Below are positions 1-8,110 of a DNA stretch of 27,844 bases, in pieces. The DNA is taken from contig JBPCVY010000017.1 in NCBI GenBank assembly GCA_051010055.1, positions 1-27,844 on the forward strand, given 5' to 3'. The translations under genes were made by a program, and so were the position numbers. The first letter of the stretch is position 1, and every line of letters begins with the position of its first letter. The notes below the pieces were generated by a model. That model had not been told where the DNA came from. It ran no database searches and worked only from the letters and a program-made list of their open reading frames with translations. This DNA is from CAJQND01 sp051010055. GTDB taxonomy: Bacteria > Pseudomonadota > Alphaproteobacteria > Rhizobiales > CAJQND01.

Positions 1-25
1 CAATACGTTCGTTCTTTCGTCTCAT
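1..25 (-). CDS. Start of an ORF cut by the window edge (possible transposase)
   Basis: Only eight codons are visible from the second of two adjacent ATGs (MRRKNERI); translation could also begin one codon earlier, at 28. The GGAG at 32-35 sits six bases from the second ATG, which favours that start. The basic N-terminus fits the helix-turn-helix subunit of an IS transposase, but it is far too short to prove it. The position inside a disrupted pabB is the main argument. Confidence 0.3.
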
Positions 26-112
26 CATTTGCTCCTGAGTTGGCAAAGATGAGCCAAAATCACTCCCTTAAGCAATCAGCTAAATCTGTCCATTAGGCGC
101 TGACGTCACACA
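1..112 (-). mobile_element. Probable end of an insertion sequence interrupting pabB
   Basis: PabB-like coding sequence stops abruptly at about position 113, and what follows on the minus strand has no resemblance to the family. This stretch begins with TG at the junction, is non-coding for about 85 bases, and then shows a good Shine-Dalgarno (GGAG, 32-35) just ahead of two ATG codons (23-28) opening an ORF that leaves the window. A short untranslated end followed by a small ORF inside a broken gene is the usual layout of an insertion sequence, and a contig ending inside one is common because such elements are repeated. No transposase domain is visible and I cannot recognise the inverted repeat, so the IS identity is inference. 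A deletion junction or an assembly chimera are alternatives. Confidence 0.4.
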
Positions 113-808
113 GTTCTCGGCCCGCTGCTTTTCATCTGAAACGAGCTTTTCCTTTTGCGCCTCATCTCTTTGAGGATCGTTCAAATCCCGTGCCTCAGTG
201 CCCTTCATGGGCCGGGCGCGCAGAGCCTCTCCTTGCTTTGAGAAAAACAATTCCGGCGATCTTGAAAGAACCCTCAGCCCCGGAAACTTCAAAAGCGCAC
301 CGAACTCCACAGGCTGGGCGCGGCGCATCTCCTGATAGAGCGCAATATCACACCCGCCGATGTTCATCTGGTTTTCGAAGGTGAAGTTCACCTGATAGGT
401 GTCACCGGCGATGAGATGTTCCTTGATGCGCGTAATTCCATCGAGATAGCTGACCTCATCGATTGCTGGGCGCACATCGCAGAAAAAAGGCTCATGTCCG
501 CCGCGCAACCGGGTAAGGAACTCATCCACTTCCCCATTGGAAAGCGTTGTTTTGCGTGCAAACAGGCCAAAATATAAAAGAGGTGGCGCGCCGGCAGGCC
601 GCGGCTTTGTGTGATAGCCGTAAAACTCAGCCAGCTCGTATGAAGCACAACCCACCGCATAGAGCCCGCGCTTTTGCTCCTCTTCAATTCTGGCAACGCC
701 GTCCGGCACCTCGGCAAGCGTGTCACACCGCACAAACTCCACCAGATCATCGAACAGATAAGACTGGCCGCTTTCCGAGTAGTTGTCGTCAAGAAGTGCA
801 AAATGCAT
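80..808 (-). pseudogene. pabB: Aminodeoxychorismate synthase component I, 3' part missing
   Basis: PabB aminates chorismate, with ammonia from PabA, to 4-amino-4-deoxychorismate for folate synthesis. The N-terminal half is intact: MHFALLDDN opening, YAVGCASYELA, the chorismate-binding stretch AGDTYQVNFTF, then SPELFF and RPMKGT. The family then continues from RAEN into a conserved block (roughly RAENLMIVDLLRNDL) and a further 150 or more residues containing the active site. Here RAEN (residues 229-232) is followed by ten unrelated residues and a stop, so about 232 of the usual 400 or so residues remain. The product should be inactive. No strong Shine-Dalgarno precedes the ATG, but the protein start matches the family. 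Divergence begins at about position 112, consistent with an insertion or rearrangement. If the break is an assembly artefact, the gene is intact in the organism. Confidence 0.85.
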
Positions 809-965
809 GCGGTTGAACGCTTTAAAAATACGAAACCCGGGGGCCTATGAAAAATCCGCGCAAAGCCACCTTTGCTTTACCCGGAATCAAGCGGCAAAGT
901 TATTCAACCACCGACTTTTCCCGGCCATTTTCACGCAAATGAAGCGGACAAGCCAAGCCGTGAAC

Positions 966-1901
966 CTAACCCTCCTGCCCTTTTACGAAGGTTTTCAAAA
1001 GGTGGTGGGCGATGGCCAGGGTTGGCGGGGCCGTAAAGCCTTCAGGGTGGGTTTCTGACAGCATGGCGGCGGCTTCATCGCGGGTAAACCAGCGCACGTC
1101 TTCTAGCTCAGCCTCGTCCATAACAATGTCTTCATTTTCCGCTTCGCCCATAAGGCCGATCATCAAGGAGGAGACGAACGGCCAGGGCTGGCTTGAATGA
1201 TAGGAAATCTTGCCGACGCGGATTCCAGATTCTTCCAGAATTTCCCGCCGGGCCGCCTCTTCAATTGTCTCGCCTGTCTCTATAAAGCCGGCCAGCGCCG
1301 AGTAGCGTTTTTCATCAAAATGCGGGCTGCGGCCCAGAAGGCATTTATCGCCCTTGTAAACCAGCATTATCGCCACCGGGTCAGTGCGCGGGTAATGCTC
1401 CCGTTCGCACGCATCACAATAGCGCCTGTCGCCGCCGGTGATCATGTGCGTTTCAGCTCCGCAATTGGCGCAAAAACGGTGGGTTGAATGCCAGCTCAGC
1501 ATTGAGCGGGCATAGGCTAGCAATCCCAGTTCGTCAGGCACCAGCATCGCCTGGGCGGCGAGCGAGCGCAAATCAATGGCCTTAATATTGCCGTCAAGAG
1601 GCGCCGTTGGCGCACCGTCTCCATTTACATCGGTGAAAGCGGCAAAAACTGGCTCACCGCCTTCCAAATTTCCAAGGAAAATTGGTGGCACGTGGCCTGT
1701 GTCAGGCAGGGTGCCAGGTTCAGGAGTAAACAGCTTTGCAGGCTCAGCGCTCACATCAATCAAGGCCCGGTCTTTTGCGAAAGTCACAAGGTGCATGTCA
1801 GGGCGGGCAAATTGCGCCTCCACATAGCCTTCCTCCGGCCGCTCAAGGGCAGCCCGGTTGAGGGTGCCACCTGCAAAACTGTGCAAAATTTCGTTCGCCA
1901 T
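966..1901 (-). CDS. nudC: NADH pyrophosphatase (NUDIX hydrolase)
   Basis: This 311-residue protein hydrolyses NAD(H) to NMN(H) and AMP and, as the family is now understood, removes NAD caps from RNA. All three family marks are present: a four-cysteine zinc ribbon (C144, C147, C162, C165), a full Nudix box at 205-227 (G-x5-E-x7-REIxEExGI pattern), and the NudC-specific SQPWPF motif at 237-242. A longer reading frame reaches 1985, but the ATG at 1901 has GGGAGA just upstream and a product start (MANEILHSFAGG) typical of the family, and the longer version would run back into the promoter of the SRP RNA. It is transcribed away from the SRP RNA and towards the broken pabB, with 157 bases between it and pabB in which I see no gene. 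Confidence 0.93.
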   Translation of the reverse strand: MANEILHSFAGGTLNRAALERPEEGYVEAQFARPDMHLVTFAKDRALIDVSAEPAKLFTPEPGTLPDTGHVPPIFLGNLEGGEPVFAAFTDVNGDGAPTAPLDGNIKAIDLRSLAAQAMLVPDELGLLAYARSMLSWHSTHRFCANCGAETHMITGGDRRYCDACEREHYPRTDPVAIMLVYKGDKCLLGRSPHFDEKRYSALAGFIETGETIEEAARREILEESGIRVGKISYHSSQPWPFVSSLMIGLMGEAENEDIVMDEAELEDVRWFTRDEAAAMLSETHPEGFTAPPTLAIAHHLLKTFVKGQEG

Positions 1902-1979
1902 AAAATCTCCCAAGCGCAAATGCCGCCACAAGGCACGAAAAATATGGCATGGCGTTGGCGCGCGCGGCAAAGCTTTTTC

Positions 1980-2008
1980 TTGCAACTTTCGAGCATGTAG
2001 ACGATAAG
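1980..2008 (+). promoter_or_regulatory. Candidate promoter of the SRP RNA
   Basis: TTGCAA (1980-1985) and GATAAG (2003-2008) are separated by 17 bases. Seven bases downstream of the -10 box lies the predicted 5' end of the SRP RNA helix at about 2013, so box, spacing and position agree. There is no experimental support. Confidence 0.5.
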
Positions 2009-2010
2009 TG

Positions 2011-2114
2011 CCGTGGGAGGTTGGCGGCAGGCGTGTCTCTCGCCAACCGGGTCAGATCCGGAAGGAAGCAGCCCTAACGAGACCGGCGCGGGTTGCCTGT
2101 CCAACCTCCCACCT
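2011..2114 (+). ncRNA. ffs: Small (4.5S-type) signal recognition particle RNA
   Basis: The stretch folds into one long hairpin: GTGGGAGGTTGG (2013-2024) pairs perfectly with CCAACCTCCCAC (2101-2112). The apical region carries the highly conserved Ffh-binding domain, with GGTCAGATCCGGAAGGAAGC around 2050-2069, including the GGAA tetraloop region and the AAGCAGCC strand of the symmetric loop. Its size of about 100 bases fits the bacterial 4.5S class. With Ffh it forms the SRP that targets nascent membrane proteins. A location immediately before dnaX is common in alphaproteobacteria. It probably has its own promoter. No clear intrinsic terminator follows. Confidence 0.95.
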
Positions 2115-2206
2115 GATACGCCGGACCTGAGCAAACAAGAACAAACCGAGACCGGCTGCTGATTAGGCCAAAAAACACTATAAGCTTCGGGCACCCAGGG
2201 CGGCAT

Positions 2207-3964
2207 TTGCACTTGTCATCAAGCAAAAACGATAATCAGGCTTCCACCGGATACAGAGTTCTGGCGCGCAAGTACCGCCCCGCCAATTTTGATGAACTGA
2301 TCGGCCAGGACGCAATGGTGAAAACCCTCACCAACGCGTTCAGCTCTGGCCGTATTGCCCAAGCCTATATGCTTACCGGTGTGCGCGGGGTGGGCAAGAC
2401 GACCACCGCGCGGCTGATTGCCCGGGCATTGAATTACGAAGCTGAAGGTGTTGATGCCCCAACCATGCAGATGGAGGGGGCCGGCGAGCATTGCACAGCC
2501 ATATTGGAATCGCGCCATGTAGACGTTATCGAGATGGATGCCGCCTCCAACACCGGTATTGACGATGTGCGCGAAATCATCGAGGCGGTGCGCTATAAGC
2601 CCGCCAGTGCACGCTATAAGGTTTACATCATCGACGAAGTGCACATGCTCTCGAAGGCAGCGTTCAATGCGCTGCTCAAAACCCTTGAAGAGCCGCCGGA
2701 ACATGTGAAGTTTATCTTCGCCACCACGGAAATACGCAAGGTGCCGGTTACCGTTCTTTCACGGTGCCAGCGGTTTGATTTACGCAGGCTGGAGCCGGAC
2801 GCGTTGAGTGCCCATTTTGCCGCAATTGCCGAAAAGGAAAGCGTTTCGGTGGAGCAAGAAGCGCTGAGCATGATTGCGCGCGCTTCGGAAGGTTCGGTCC
2901 GCGATGGATTGTCGTTGCTCGATCAGGCCATAGCGTTTGGCGGGGCCGAGGTGAAAGCCGATGAAGTGCGCGCCATGCTGGGCCTCGCCGACAGGGCGCG
3001 CATTATCGACATGCTGGAACAGCTCATGAAGGGCGATGTGGCCAGCGTTTTGAAAGAGTTTGACGACCATCATTCGCGCGGCGCAGCCCCGGCGGTCATC
3101 CTCACCGACCTTGCCCAGATTGTGCATTGGATAACCAGGTTGAAGGCGGTGCCAGATGCAGCCGATATGGGCGGGCATACAGAAACCGAACGCGCCCGCG
3201 GCAAGGAGCTTGCAGCAGCCCTGTCGATGCCGGTGCTCACCCGGGCCTGGCAAATACTCCTGAAGGGTATTTCGGAGGTAAACCTTGCCGCATACAGTCT
3301 GGCGGCAGCGGAAATGGTGCTTATCCGCATGGCCTATGTGGCAGATTTGCCCACACCCGATGCGGTGATCGAGAAATTGCAAAAAGAGCCGCGGGCAAAG
3401 GCCGCTGTACCCTCAGCTGCCCCGTCGGCGCTCCCCGCTTCACCGCAGTCAGAGCCTGCAGTTGAAGCGCGCTCGGTGTCCCAAGCAGCGCCCGTTTCTG
3501 CCCCGGCAGAAGAAAACACAGAAAACCCGGCGCCGCCGCCTGCCCTTGCCTCATTTCAGGATGTCATCAAGCTTGCCGGTGAGCGGCGCGATATCAAGCT
3601 CAAGACCGAGCTTGAGAACTATGTGCGCCTTATCCGCTTTGCACCGGGCCAGATTGAGTGTGCATTGGAACCGGATGCCCCGCGCGGCCTGCCGAACGCC
3701 CTCTCGCGCAAGCTTGAGCAATGGACATTTACCCGCTGGATCATTTCCGTTTCCGATGAAGGCGGCGAGACACCGGTTGCCGACCAGACCCGCGCGAAAC
3801 GCCAAAACCTTTTTAACGAAGTGCGCGAGTTGCCGGACGTTAAAGCTGTACTTGAAAAATTTCCCGGCGCAGAGATTGTCGATGTGACGGAACTAGTTCC
3901 CCCTGAAATAGAGGGCGGGCTTGATGATGAAGATACAAACCCCGGAACTTCCCGAACCGAGTGA
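2207..3964 (+). CDS. dnaX: DNA polymerase III subunit tau (clamp-loader ATPase)
   Basis: This is the motor subunit of the clamp loader that places the beta clamp on DNA and holds the replicase together. The AAA+ domain is clear: Walker A GVRGVGKT (58-65), DEVHMLS (143-149), and the LSRCQRF sensor region with the arginine finger (184-190). The cysteine cluster that binds zinc in E. coli DnaX is mostly absent; only C96 remains, as in many alphaproteobacteria. After about residue 395 comes an Ala/Pro/Glu-rich linker, then a C-terminal domain ending near 585. The best start is TTG at 2207, with AGGG six bases upstream. A TATAAG box at 2179-2184 may give a dnaX promoter after the SRP RNA. No A-AAA-AAG slippery heptamer lies in frame, so a gamma form by the E. 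coli mechanism is not evident. ybaB follows after 9 bases. Confidence 0.96.
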   Translation: MHLSSSKNDNQASTGYRVLARKYRPANFDELIGQDAMVKTLTNAFSSGRIAQAYMLTGVRGVGKTTTARLIARALNYEAEGVDAPTMQMEGAGEHCTAILESRHVDVIEMDAASNTGIDDVREIIEAVRYKPASARYKVYIIDEVHMLSKAAFNALLKTLEEPPEHVKFIFATTEIRKVPVTVLSRCQRFDLRRLEPDALSAHFAAIAEKESVSVEQEALSMIARASEGSVRDGLSLLDQAIAFGGAEVKADEVRAMLGLADRARIIDMLEQLMKGDVASVLKEFDDHHSRGAAPAVILTDLAQIVHWITRLKAVPDAADMGGHTETERARGKELAAALSMPVLTRAWQILLKGISEVNLAAYSLAAAEMVLIRMAYVADLPTPDAVIEKLQKEPRAKAAVPSAAPSALPASPQSEPAVEARSVSQAAPVSAPAEENTENPAPPPALASFQDVIKLAGERRDIKLKTELENYVRLIRFAPGQIECALEPDAPRGLPNALSRKLEQWTFTRWIISVSDEGGETPVADQTRAKRQNLFNEVRELPDVKAVLEKFPGAEIVDVTELVPPEIEGGLDDEDTNPGTSRTE

Positions 3965-3973
3965 GGAGTTGAG

Positions 3974-4306
3974 ATGAAAGGTCTTGGTGATATCGGCAAG
4001 CTGATGAAGCAGGCCCAGGAAATGCAGCAGAAAATGCAGGACGTACAGGCCAGCCTTGAAGAGCTGACGGTGACAGGTTCCTCAGGCGGCGGCCTAGTTT
4101 CCGTAACCCTGAACGGCAAAGGCGTCATGCAGGGCCTTGAAATCGACAGTTCGCTCTATGCGGAAGATGAAAAGGAAATTCTTGAGGATTTGATTGTGGC
4201 CGCCCATAACGAGGCGCGCGCGCGCATGGAAGAGGCCACGGCGGAAAAGATGAAAGAAGCAACCGCCGGCCTGCCAATCCCGCCGGGCATGAACCTCGGC
4301 ATATAA
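3974..4306 (+). CDS. ybaB: YbaB/EbfC-family nucleoid-associated protein
   Basis: This 110-residue protein is of the small dimeric DNA-binding family usually found between dnaX and recR. The N-terminal half is a Met/Gln-rich helix (KLMKQAQEMQQKMQDVQ, about 9-25) that forms the tweezer-like arms. A GGGLVSVTLNGKG strand follows, then a second long helix rich in Glu, Ala and Met. The family binds DNA and affects nucleoid structure, and has been linked to recombination repair alongside RecR. The ATG at 3974 is preceded by GAGGAG that overlaps the end of dnaX, suggesting translational coupling. The length matches the family. Confidence 0.94.
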   Translation: MKGLGDIGKLMKQAQEMQQKMQDVQASLEELTVTGSSGGGLVSVTLNGKGVMQGLEIDSSLYAEDEKEILEDLIVAAHNEARARMEEATAEKMKEATAGLPIPPGMNLGI

Positions 4307-4326
4307 GGCGGGAGCACTTCAAATCT

Positions 4327-4932
4327 ATGTCGAAGCAGGTTGCGGGTTCGGAAATTGAGCGGCTGATACAGCTTCTCGCCCGGTTGCCCGGCCTTGGGCC
4401 GCGCTCGGCCCGTCGCGCTGCACTGTTTCTCATTCAAAACCGCACCAAAACCATGGAACCACTTGCAGGGGCGCTGAAAGATGCCCTGGAAAAGGTGTGC
4501 GTGTGCTCAACGTGCGGAAATGTGGACACGTGCGATCCGTGCACAATCTGCACCGATGCGCGCCGCGATGGCGGGTTGATTTGCGTTGTTGAAGAGGTTG
4601 GCGATGTGTGGGCGCTGGAACGGGCGGCGGCCATGAGCGGGCGCTACCATGTTCTGGGCGGCACCTTGTCGGCGCTGGAAGGGCGTGGGCCGGAAGATCT
4701 CAACATTTCAGGCCTGATAGAGCGCGTGCGCGCAGGCGGCATCAAAGAAATTATTATTGCCGTAAACGCCACTGTCGATGGCCAGACAACCGCCCATTAT
4801 ATTACCGACCAGCTTTCGGGGCATGATGTCCATGTCTCACGGCTTGCACATGGGGTGCCCGTGGGTGGCGAACTTGACTATCTGGACGAGGGCACACTTG
4901 CCGCCGCCATGAAGGCAAGAAGGCCGTTCTAA
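4327..4932 (+). CDS. recR: Recombination mediator protein RecR
   Basis: RecR works with RecO (and RecF) to load RecA on SSB-coated single-stranded DNA at gaps. This 201-residue protein has the complete family layout: helix-hairpin-helix LPGLGPRSARR (20-30), a C4 zinc finger (C60, C63, C72, C75), and a Toprim domain from about residue 84 (ICVVEEVGD) through HVLGGTLSAL, followed by the C-terminal LAHGVPVGGELDYLDEGTL signature. It is the last gene of the dnaX-ybaB-recR operon, 20 bases after ybaB, with a GGGAG upstream of the ATG. The next gene converges on it with only 22 bases between the stops. Confidence 0.97.
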   Translation: MSKQVAGSEIERLIQLLARLPGLGPRSARRAALFLIQNRTKTMEPLAGALKDALEKVCVCSTCGNVDTCDPCTICTDARRDGGLICVVEEVGDVWALERAAAMSGRYHVLGGTLSALEGRGPEDLNISGLIERVRAGGIKEIIIAVNATVDGQTTAHYITDQLSGHDVHVSRLAHGVPVGGELDYLDEGTLAAAMKARRPF

Positions 4933-4954
4933 ATCAAGCAAGCTCTTAGAGCGC

Positions 4955-6301
4955 TCATTCTTCTTCAAAATGTCCGTGCATCTGCAGCCAGGCCAGGAGA
5001 ACGAAGCCCGGAATGGCGGCGAATGCAGTGATGATGAAAAACCACATCCACCCTGTTGCATCCACAACAAAGCCTGAGACGGACGCAAGATAAGTGCGCC
5101 CGACCGAAGCAAAAGCGGTGAGCAATGCAAACTGGGTTGCCGTGTGCAGCGCATTGCGGGTGAGGGTTGAAAGGTAGGCAACGAAAACCACCGTGCCGAT
5201 GCCGCCGGTAAAGTTTTCAACCGCAATGGTGGTACCGAGCGCTGCATTGTTCACCCCGACCCAGGCAAGCCATGCAAATACCAGGTTTGAGGCCATCTGC
5301 AATATGCCCGCGATCCAAAGGGCGTTCACCATTGGCACCGCGCGGGCAAGGAAACCACCGGCAAACCCGCCGATGAGCGCGGCAGCAAAACCAACCCCTT
5401 TGACCATGGTTACATAGTCCACCCGCTCAAAGCCGATTTTAACCACGAACGGGCCGGTCATGACGCCGGCAAAGGAATCACAGAATTTGAACAAAAGAAC
5501 GAACAACAAGATTGCCAGGGCATGAGGCTTGGAAAAGAAATCCGCAAACGCGTCATAGGCCCCGTGCCAGAGCTTGGTGAGCGCATCGAAGCGCTTTTCC
5601 TCCAGCTCCTTGGCAACTTCCTCCGACGCTGCAGGCTCTTTGGACAAAAGCACTGCCACTGTGCCGACAAGAATGAGCACGGCCATGCTGGCATAACCGT
5701 AGAACCACAGGTCTTGCTGCATCACGCCGGCACGTTCGAAATATTCCACCAGCCCGATGGCCCCTGCCGTTGAAACAAGCATGCCGACCCGGTAGGCAGC
5801 CACATAGTTGGCCATACCAGCAGCCTGCTGATCATCGTCCAGGCTTTCAACACGGAAGGCGTCAATAACGATGTCCTGGGTGGCCGACGCGGTGGCAACC
5901 AGCACCGCCCCGATTGCAACCCACAAGGGCGCGTTTACCGGGTCGAGCGACCCAAGGAACACAATTGCTGCCATGAGCATGAGCTGGGAGAACACCAGCC
6001 AACCCCGACGCCTGCCCAAAAGCCTGCTTAGGAACGGAACGTTCAGCGCATCGACAATTGGTGCCCAGAAAAACTTGATGGTGTATGGCGTGCCCACCAG
6101 AGAGAACAGGCCAATGGCCTTGATGTCGACGCCAGCCTCAGCCATCCAGAACAACAAGGTGGATCCTGACAGGGCAAGCGGCAAACCGGCGGAAAACCCG
6201 AGAAACAAAATGGTGAGAACGCGCGGCTCAAGATAAACCTTGAGCGTGTTCCAAATGCGGGTAGCGGCAGCGGGCTTTACGGCCTGTTGTGCTTCACTCA
6301 T
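4955..6301 (-). CDS. ampG: AmpG-like muropeptide MFS permease
   Basis: This 448-residue polytopic membrane protein of the major facilitator superfamily has the AmpG/PAT-family opening: LEPRVLTILFLGFSAGLPLAL, then TPYTIKFFWAPIVDAL and LGRRRGWL (residues about 25-100). Roughly twelve hydrophobic segments can be counted. AmpG imports GlcNAc-anhydroMurNAc peptides released during wall turnover so they can be recycled. That specific substrate is inferred from the family, and acetyl-CoA-transporter-like relatives share the fold. The ATG at 6301 has AGAGAG upstream. The gene lies 38 bases downstream of rmuC on the same strand and may be co-transcribed. It converges on recR. Confidence 0.85.
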   Translation of the reverse strand: MSEAQQAVKPAAATRIWNTLKVYLEPRVLTILFLGFSAGLPLALSGSTLLFWMAEAGVDIKAIGLFSLVGTPYTIKFFWAPIVDALNVPFLSRLLGRRRGWLVFSQLMLMAAIVFLGSLDPVNAPLWVAIGAVLVATASATQDIVIDAFRVESLDDDQQAAGMANYVAAYRVGMLVSTAGAIGLVEYFERAGVMQQDLWFYGYASMAVLILVGTVAVLLSKEPAASEEVAKELEEKRFDALTKLWHGAYDAFADFFSKPHALAILLFVLLFKFCDSFAGVMTGPFVVKIGFERVDYVTMVKGVGFAAALIGGFAGGFLARAVPMVNALWIAGILQMASNLVFAWLAWVGVNNAALGTTIAVENFTGGIGTVVFVAYLSTLTRNALHTATQFALLTAFASVGRTYLASVSGFVVDATGWMWFFIITAFAAIPGFVLLAWLQMHGHFEEE

Positions 6302-6339
6302 CGGATTTCAAATCTCTCTAATAATGCGGGCAGAACCCT

Positions 6340-7494
6340 TTAGCCTGCAACGAGTTTGGGGCCGGCTTCCTCACCACCCTCAATCTCGTCTTCCAATTCA
6401 AGTTGGCCGATTTTGAGGCCGCGCCGGGTAACCTTGTCCGAGGAGACAATAATTTGCTCGATATCCTTGCTGGCAAGGCCGAAATGGCGCTGCAGCTTCA
6501 ACACCCGCTCGTGCAGGCGGCCCACATCGTCCAGCATGGTGGCAACTTCGGTTTGGATCAAGCCAGCCTGCTCACGCATCTGCGCATCCTTGAACAGGGT
6601 TTGCAGGGTTTGGACAACAAGCATGAGCATAGTGGGCGAAACCACCATGACCCGGGCCCGGTAGGCCTTTTGAATGAGATCGTCAAAGTGTTCGTGCAAA
6701 TCCGCATAGACGGATTCTGACGGCACGAACATGAGGGCGGTTTCCTGGGTCTCTCCCGGAATGAGATATTTCTCAGAAATCGACTTGATGTGATAGCCCA
6801 CATCCTTGCGCAGGCGCGCTGATGCCTCTTTCACCTCGTGCGGGTTTTGCGCATCGCGGAACAGGTGAAATGCCTCCAGTGGAAACTTTGCGTCAATGGC
6901 AATGGATGTGTCCGTATCAGGCAGTTTCACAACGCAGTCTGGCTTTGAGCCGTTAGAAAGGGTTGTTTGAAACTCGTAGGCGCTTTTGGGAAGACGGTCG
7001 CGGATAATCGCCTCCATTTGCGCCTCGCCAAATGCCCCGCGGGTTTGCTTGTTGGCCAGAATATCCTGCAGGGACACAACCTGGCTGGAAAGCTCGGTGA
7101 GGTTTTTTTGCGCTGAATCGATAACCGCAAGGCGGGCATGAAGCTGGGTGAGCTGTTCTGCTGTTTTCTGGCTGTTTTCATTCAGGCCCTGGCCAAGGCG
7201 CATGGAAACCTGGTCAAGGCGCTGGTTCACCGCCTCGGCAAGCTGTACTTCACGCCCGGCGGCCTGGTCGTGAAAGGCGCGCAACTGGCCGGCCATTTCG
7301 GCAAGCTTTACCTCAAGCTCAACGGTACGGCGCATTTCTTCATGCGACAGCGCCTTGCGTGCCGATGCGCCTCTTGCCACCAACACCGCAATAAGCACGA
7401 GCAGGCCAAACGCCATCACAATGGCCATCAACACCGCATCGCCCAGGCTCACAGTCCACTGGCCGATGGTGATAAATGTCTGTGAAAAATCCAT
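6340..7494 (-). CDS. rmuC: DNA recombination protein RmuC homologue
   Basis: This protein of about 384 residues has one N-terminal membrane segment (VSLGDAVLMAIVMAFGLLVLIAVLVARG, about 14-40), a long coiled-coil stretch rich in Glu, Gln and Leu (about 45-150), and the RmuC domain. The domain shows GAFGEAQMEAIIRDRLP, then SIAIDAKFPLEAF and a region ending in KVTRRG. The family is related to endonucleases and limits DNA inversions and rearrangements in E. coli; the mechanism is not settled. The reading frame extends to 7548, but the start at 7494 (MDFSQTF) gives a normal membrane-anchored N-terminus. The Shine-Dalgarno there is weak and the codon just before it is GTG, so the start is uncertain. 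It is divergent from def, an arrangement often seen in Rhizobiales. Confidence 0.9.
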   Translation of the reverse strand: MDFSQTFITIGQWTVSLGDAVLMAIVMAFGLLVLIAVLVARGASARKALSHEEMRRTVELEVKLAEMAGQLRAFHDQAAGREVQLAEAVNQRLDQVSMRLGQGLNENSQKTAEQLTQLHARLAVIDSAQKNLTELSSQVVSLQDILANKQTRGAFGEAQMEAIIRDRLPKSAYEFQTTLSNGSKPDCVVKLPDTDTSIAIDAKFPLEAFHLFRDAQNPHEVKEASARLRKDVGYHIKSISEKYLIPGETQETALMFVPSESVYADLHEHFDDLIQKAYRARVMVVSPTMLMLVVQTLQTLFKDAQMREQAGLIQTEVATMLDDVGRLHERVLKLQRHFGLASKDIEQIIVSSDKVTRRGLKIGQLELEDEIEGGEEAGPKLVAG

Positions 7495-7531
7495 AACGCA
7501 GGAATATAGACCGATTCGCGCCTTGGAAACA

Positions 7532-7560
7532 TTGACCCGGCGCGCCACCTCGCCTATCTC
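7532..7560 (+). promoter_or_regulatory. Candidate promoter of def-fmt-truA
   Basis: TTGACC (7532-7537) and TATCTC (7555-7560) are 17 bases apart in the rmuC/def intergenic region. The predicted transcript would start about 15 bases before the def ATG. The -10 box is only moderately good. Confidence 0.4.
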
Positions 7561-7581
7561 AACGGGTGAAAAGGTTTACCG

Positions 7582-8103
7582 ATGGCAATACGCGATATTC
7601 TCACTATTCCCGACCCGGTTTTGCGCAACGTAGCCAAGCCGGTAGAGGAAATCACCCCGGACATGCAGCAGCTGTTCGATGACATGCTGGCGACCATGTA
7701 CGATGCGCCGGGCATCGGCCTTGCCGCTCCGCAAATCGGCCTGCTTGAACGGGTGGTGGTGATTGATGTCACCAAAGACGAGGACGCCGAAAAAAACCCG
7801 ATGGTTTTCGTTAATCCGGAAATCACCTGGGAATCAGAAGATCTTTCCGAGCACGAGGAAGGCTGCCTTTCCATACCCGAAGTGTTCAGTGATGTTGTGC
7901 GTCCTTCGGAAGTCACCGTTTCTTACCTGGACAGGAACGGCAAACAGCAGTCACGCGATTGCGACGGGTTACTCGCGATCTGTATTCAGCATGAAATAGA
8001 CCATCTCAATGGTGTCCTGTTCATAGACTATCTGTCGAAGCTGAAACGCGACCGCATCATCAAGAAATTCACCAAAGCAAAGCGCTTCACGGCGGCTGGG
8101 TAG
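7582..8103 (+). CDS. def: Peptide deformylase
   Basis: This metalloenzyme removes the N-formyl group from new polypeptides. The 173-residue protein has all three catalytic motifs: GIGLAAPQ (44-51), EGCLS (93-97, metal ligand C95) and QHEIDH (136-141, metal ligands H137 and H141 with catalytic E138). The length and the C-terminal KRDRIIKKFTKAKR tail are typical of alphaproteobacterial type 1 enzymes. AAAAGG lies eight bases before the ATG. It is the first gene of a tight def-fmt-truA operon, which pairs the enzymes that remove and add the formyl group on methionine. Confidence 0.98.
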   Translation: MAIRDILTIPDPVLRNVAKPVEEITPDMQQLFDDMLATMYDAPGIGLAAPQIGLLERVVVIDVTKDEDAEKNPMVFVNPEITWESEDLSEHEEGCLSIPEVFSDVVRPSEVTVSYLDRNGKQQSRDCDGLLAICIQHEIDHLNGVLFIDYLSKLKRDRIIKKFTKAKRFTAAG

Positions 8104-8110
8104 GCTTCCT

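Noticed and set aside
3376..3390. Possible dnaX frameshift site at a run of five A
   Set aside because: The phase of the run does not give an in-frame A-AAA-AAG-type heptamer and I see no supporting stem-loop.
4942..4952. GCTCTTAGAGC palindrome between recR and ampG as a shared terminator
   Set aside because: Loop of one base leaves at most four pairs and there is no T-run; likely chance.
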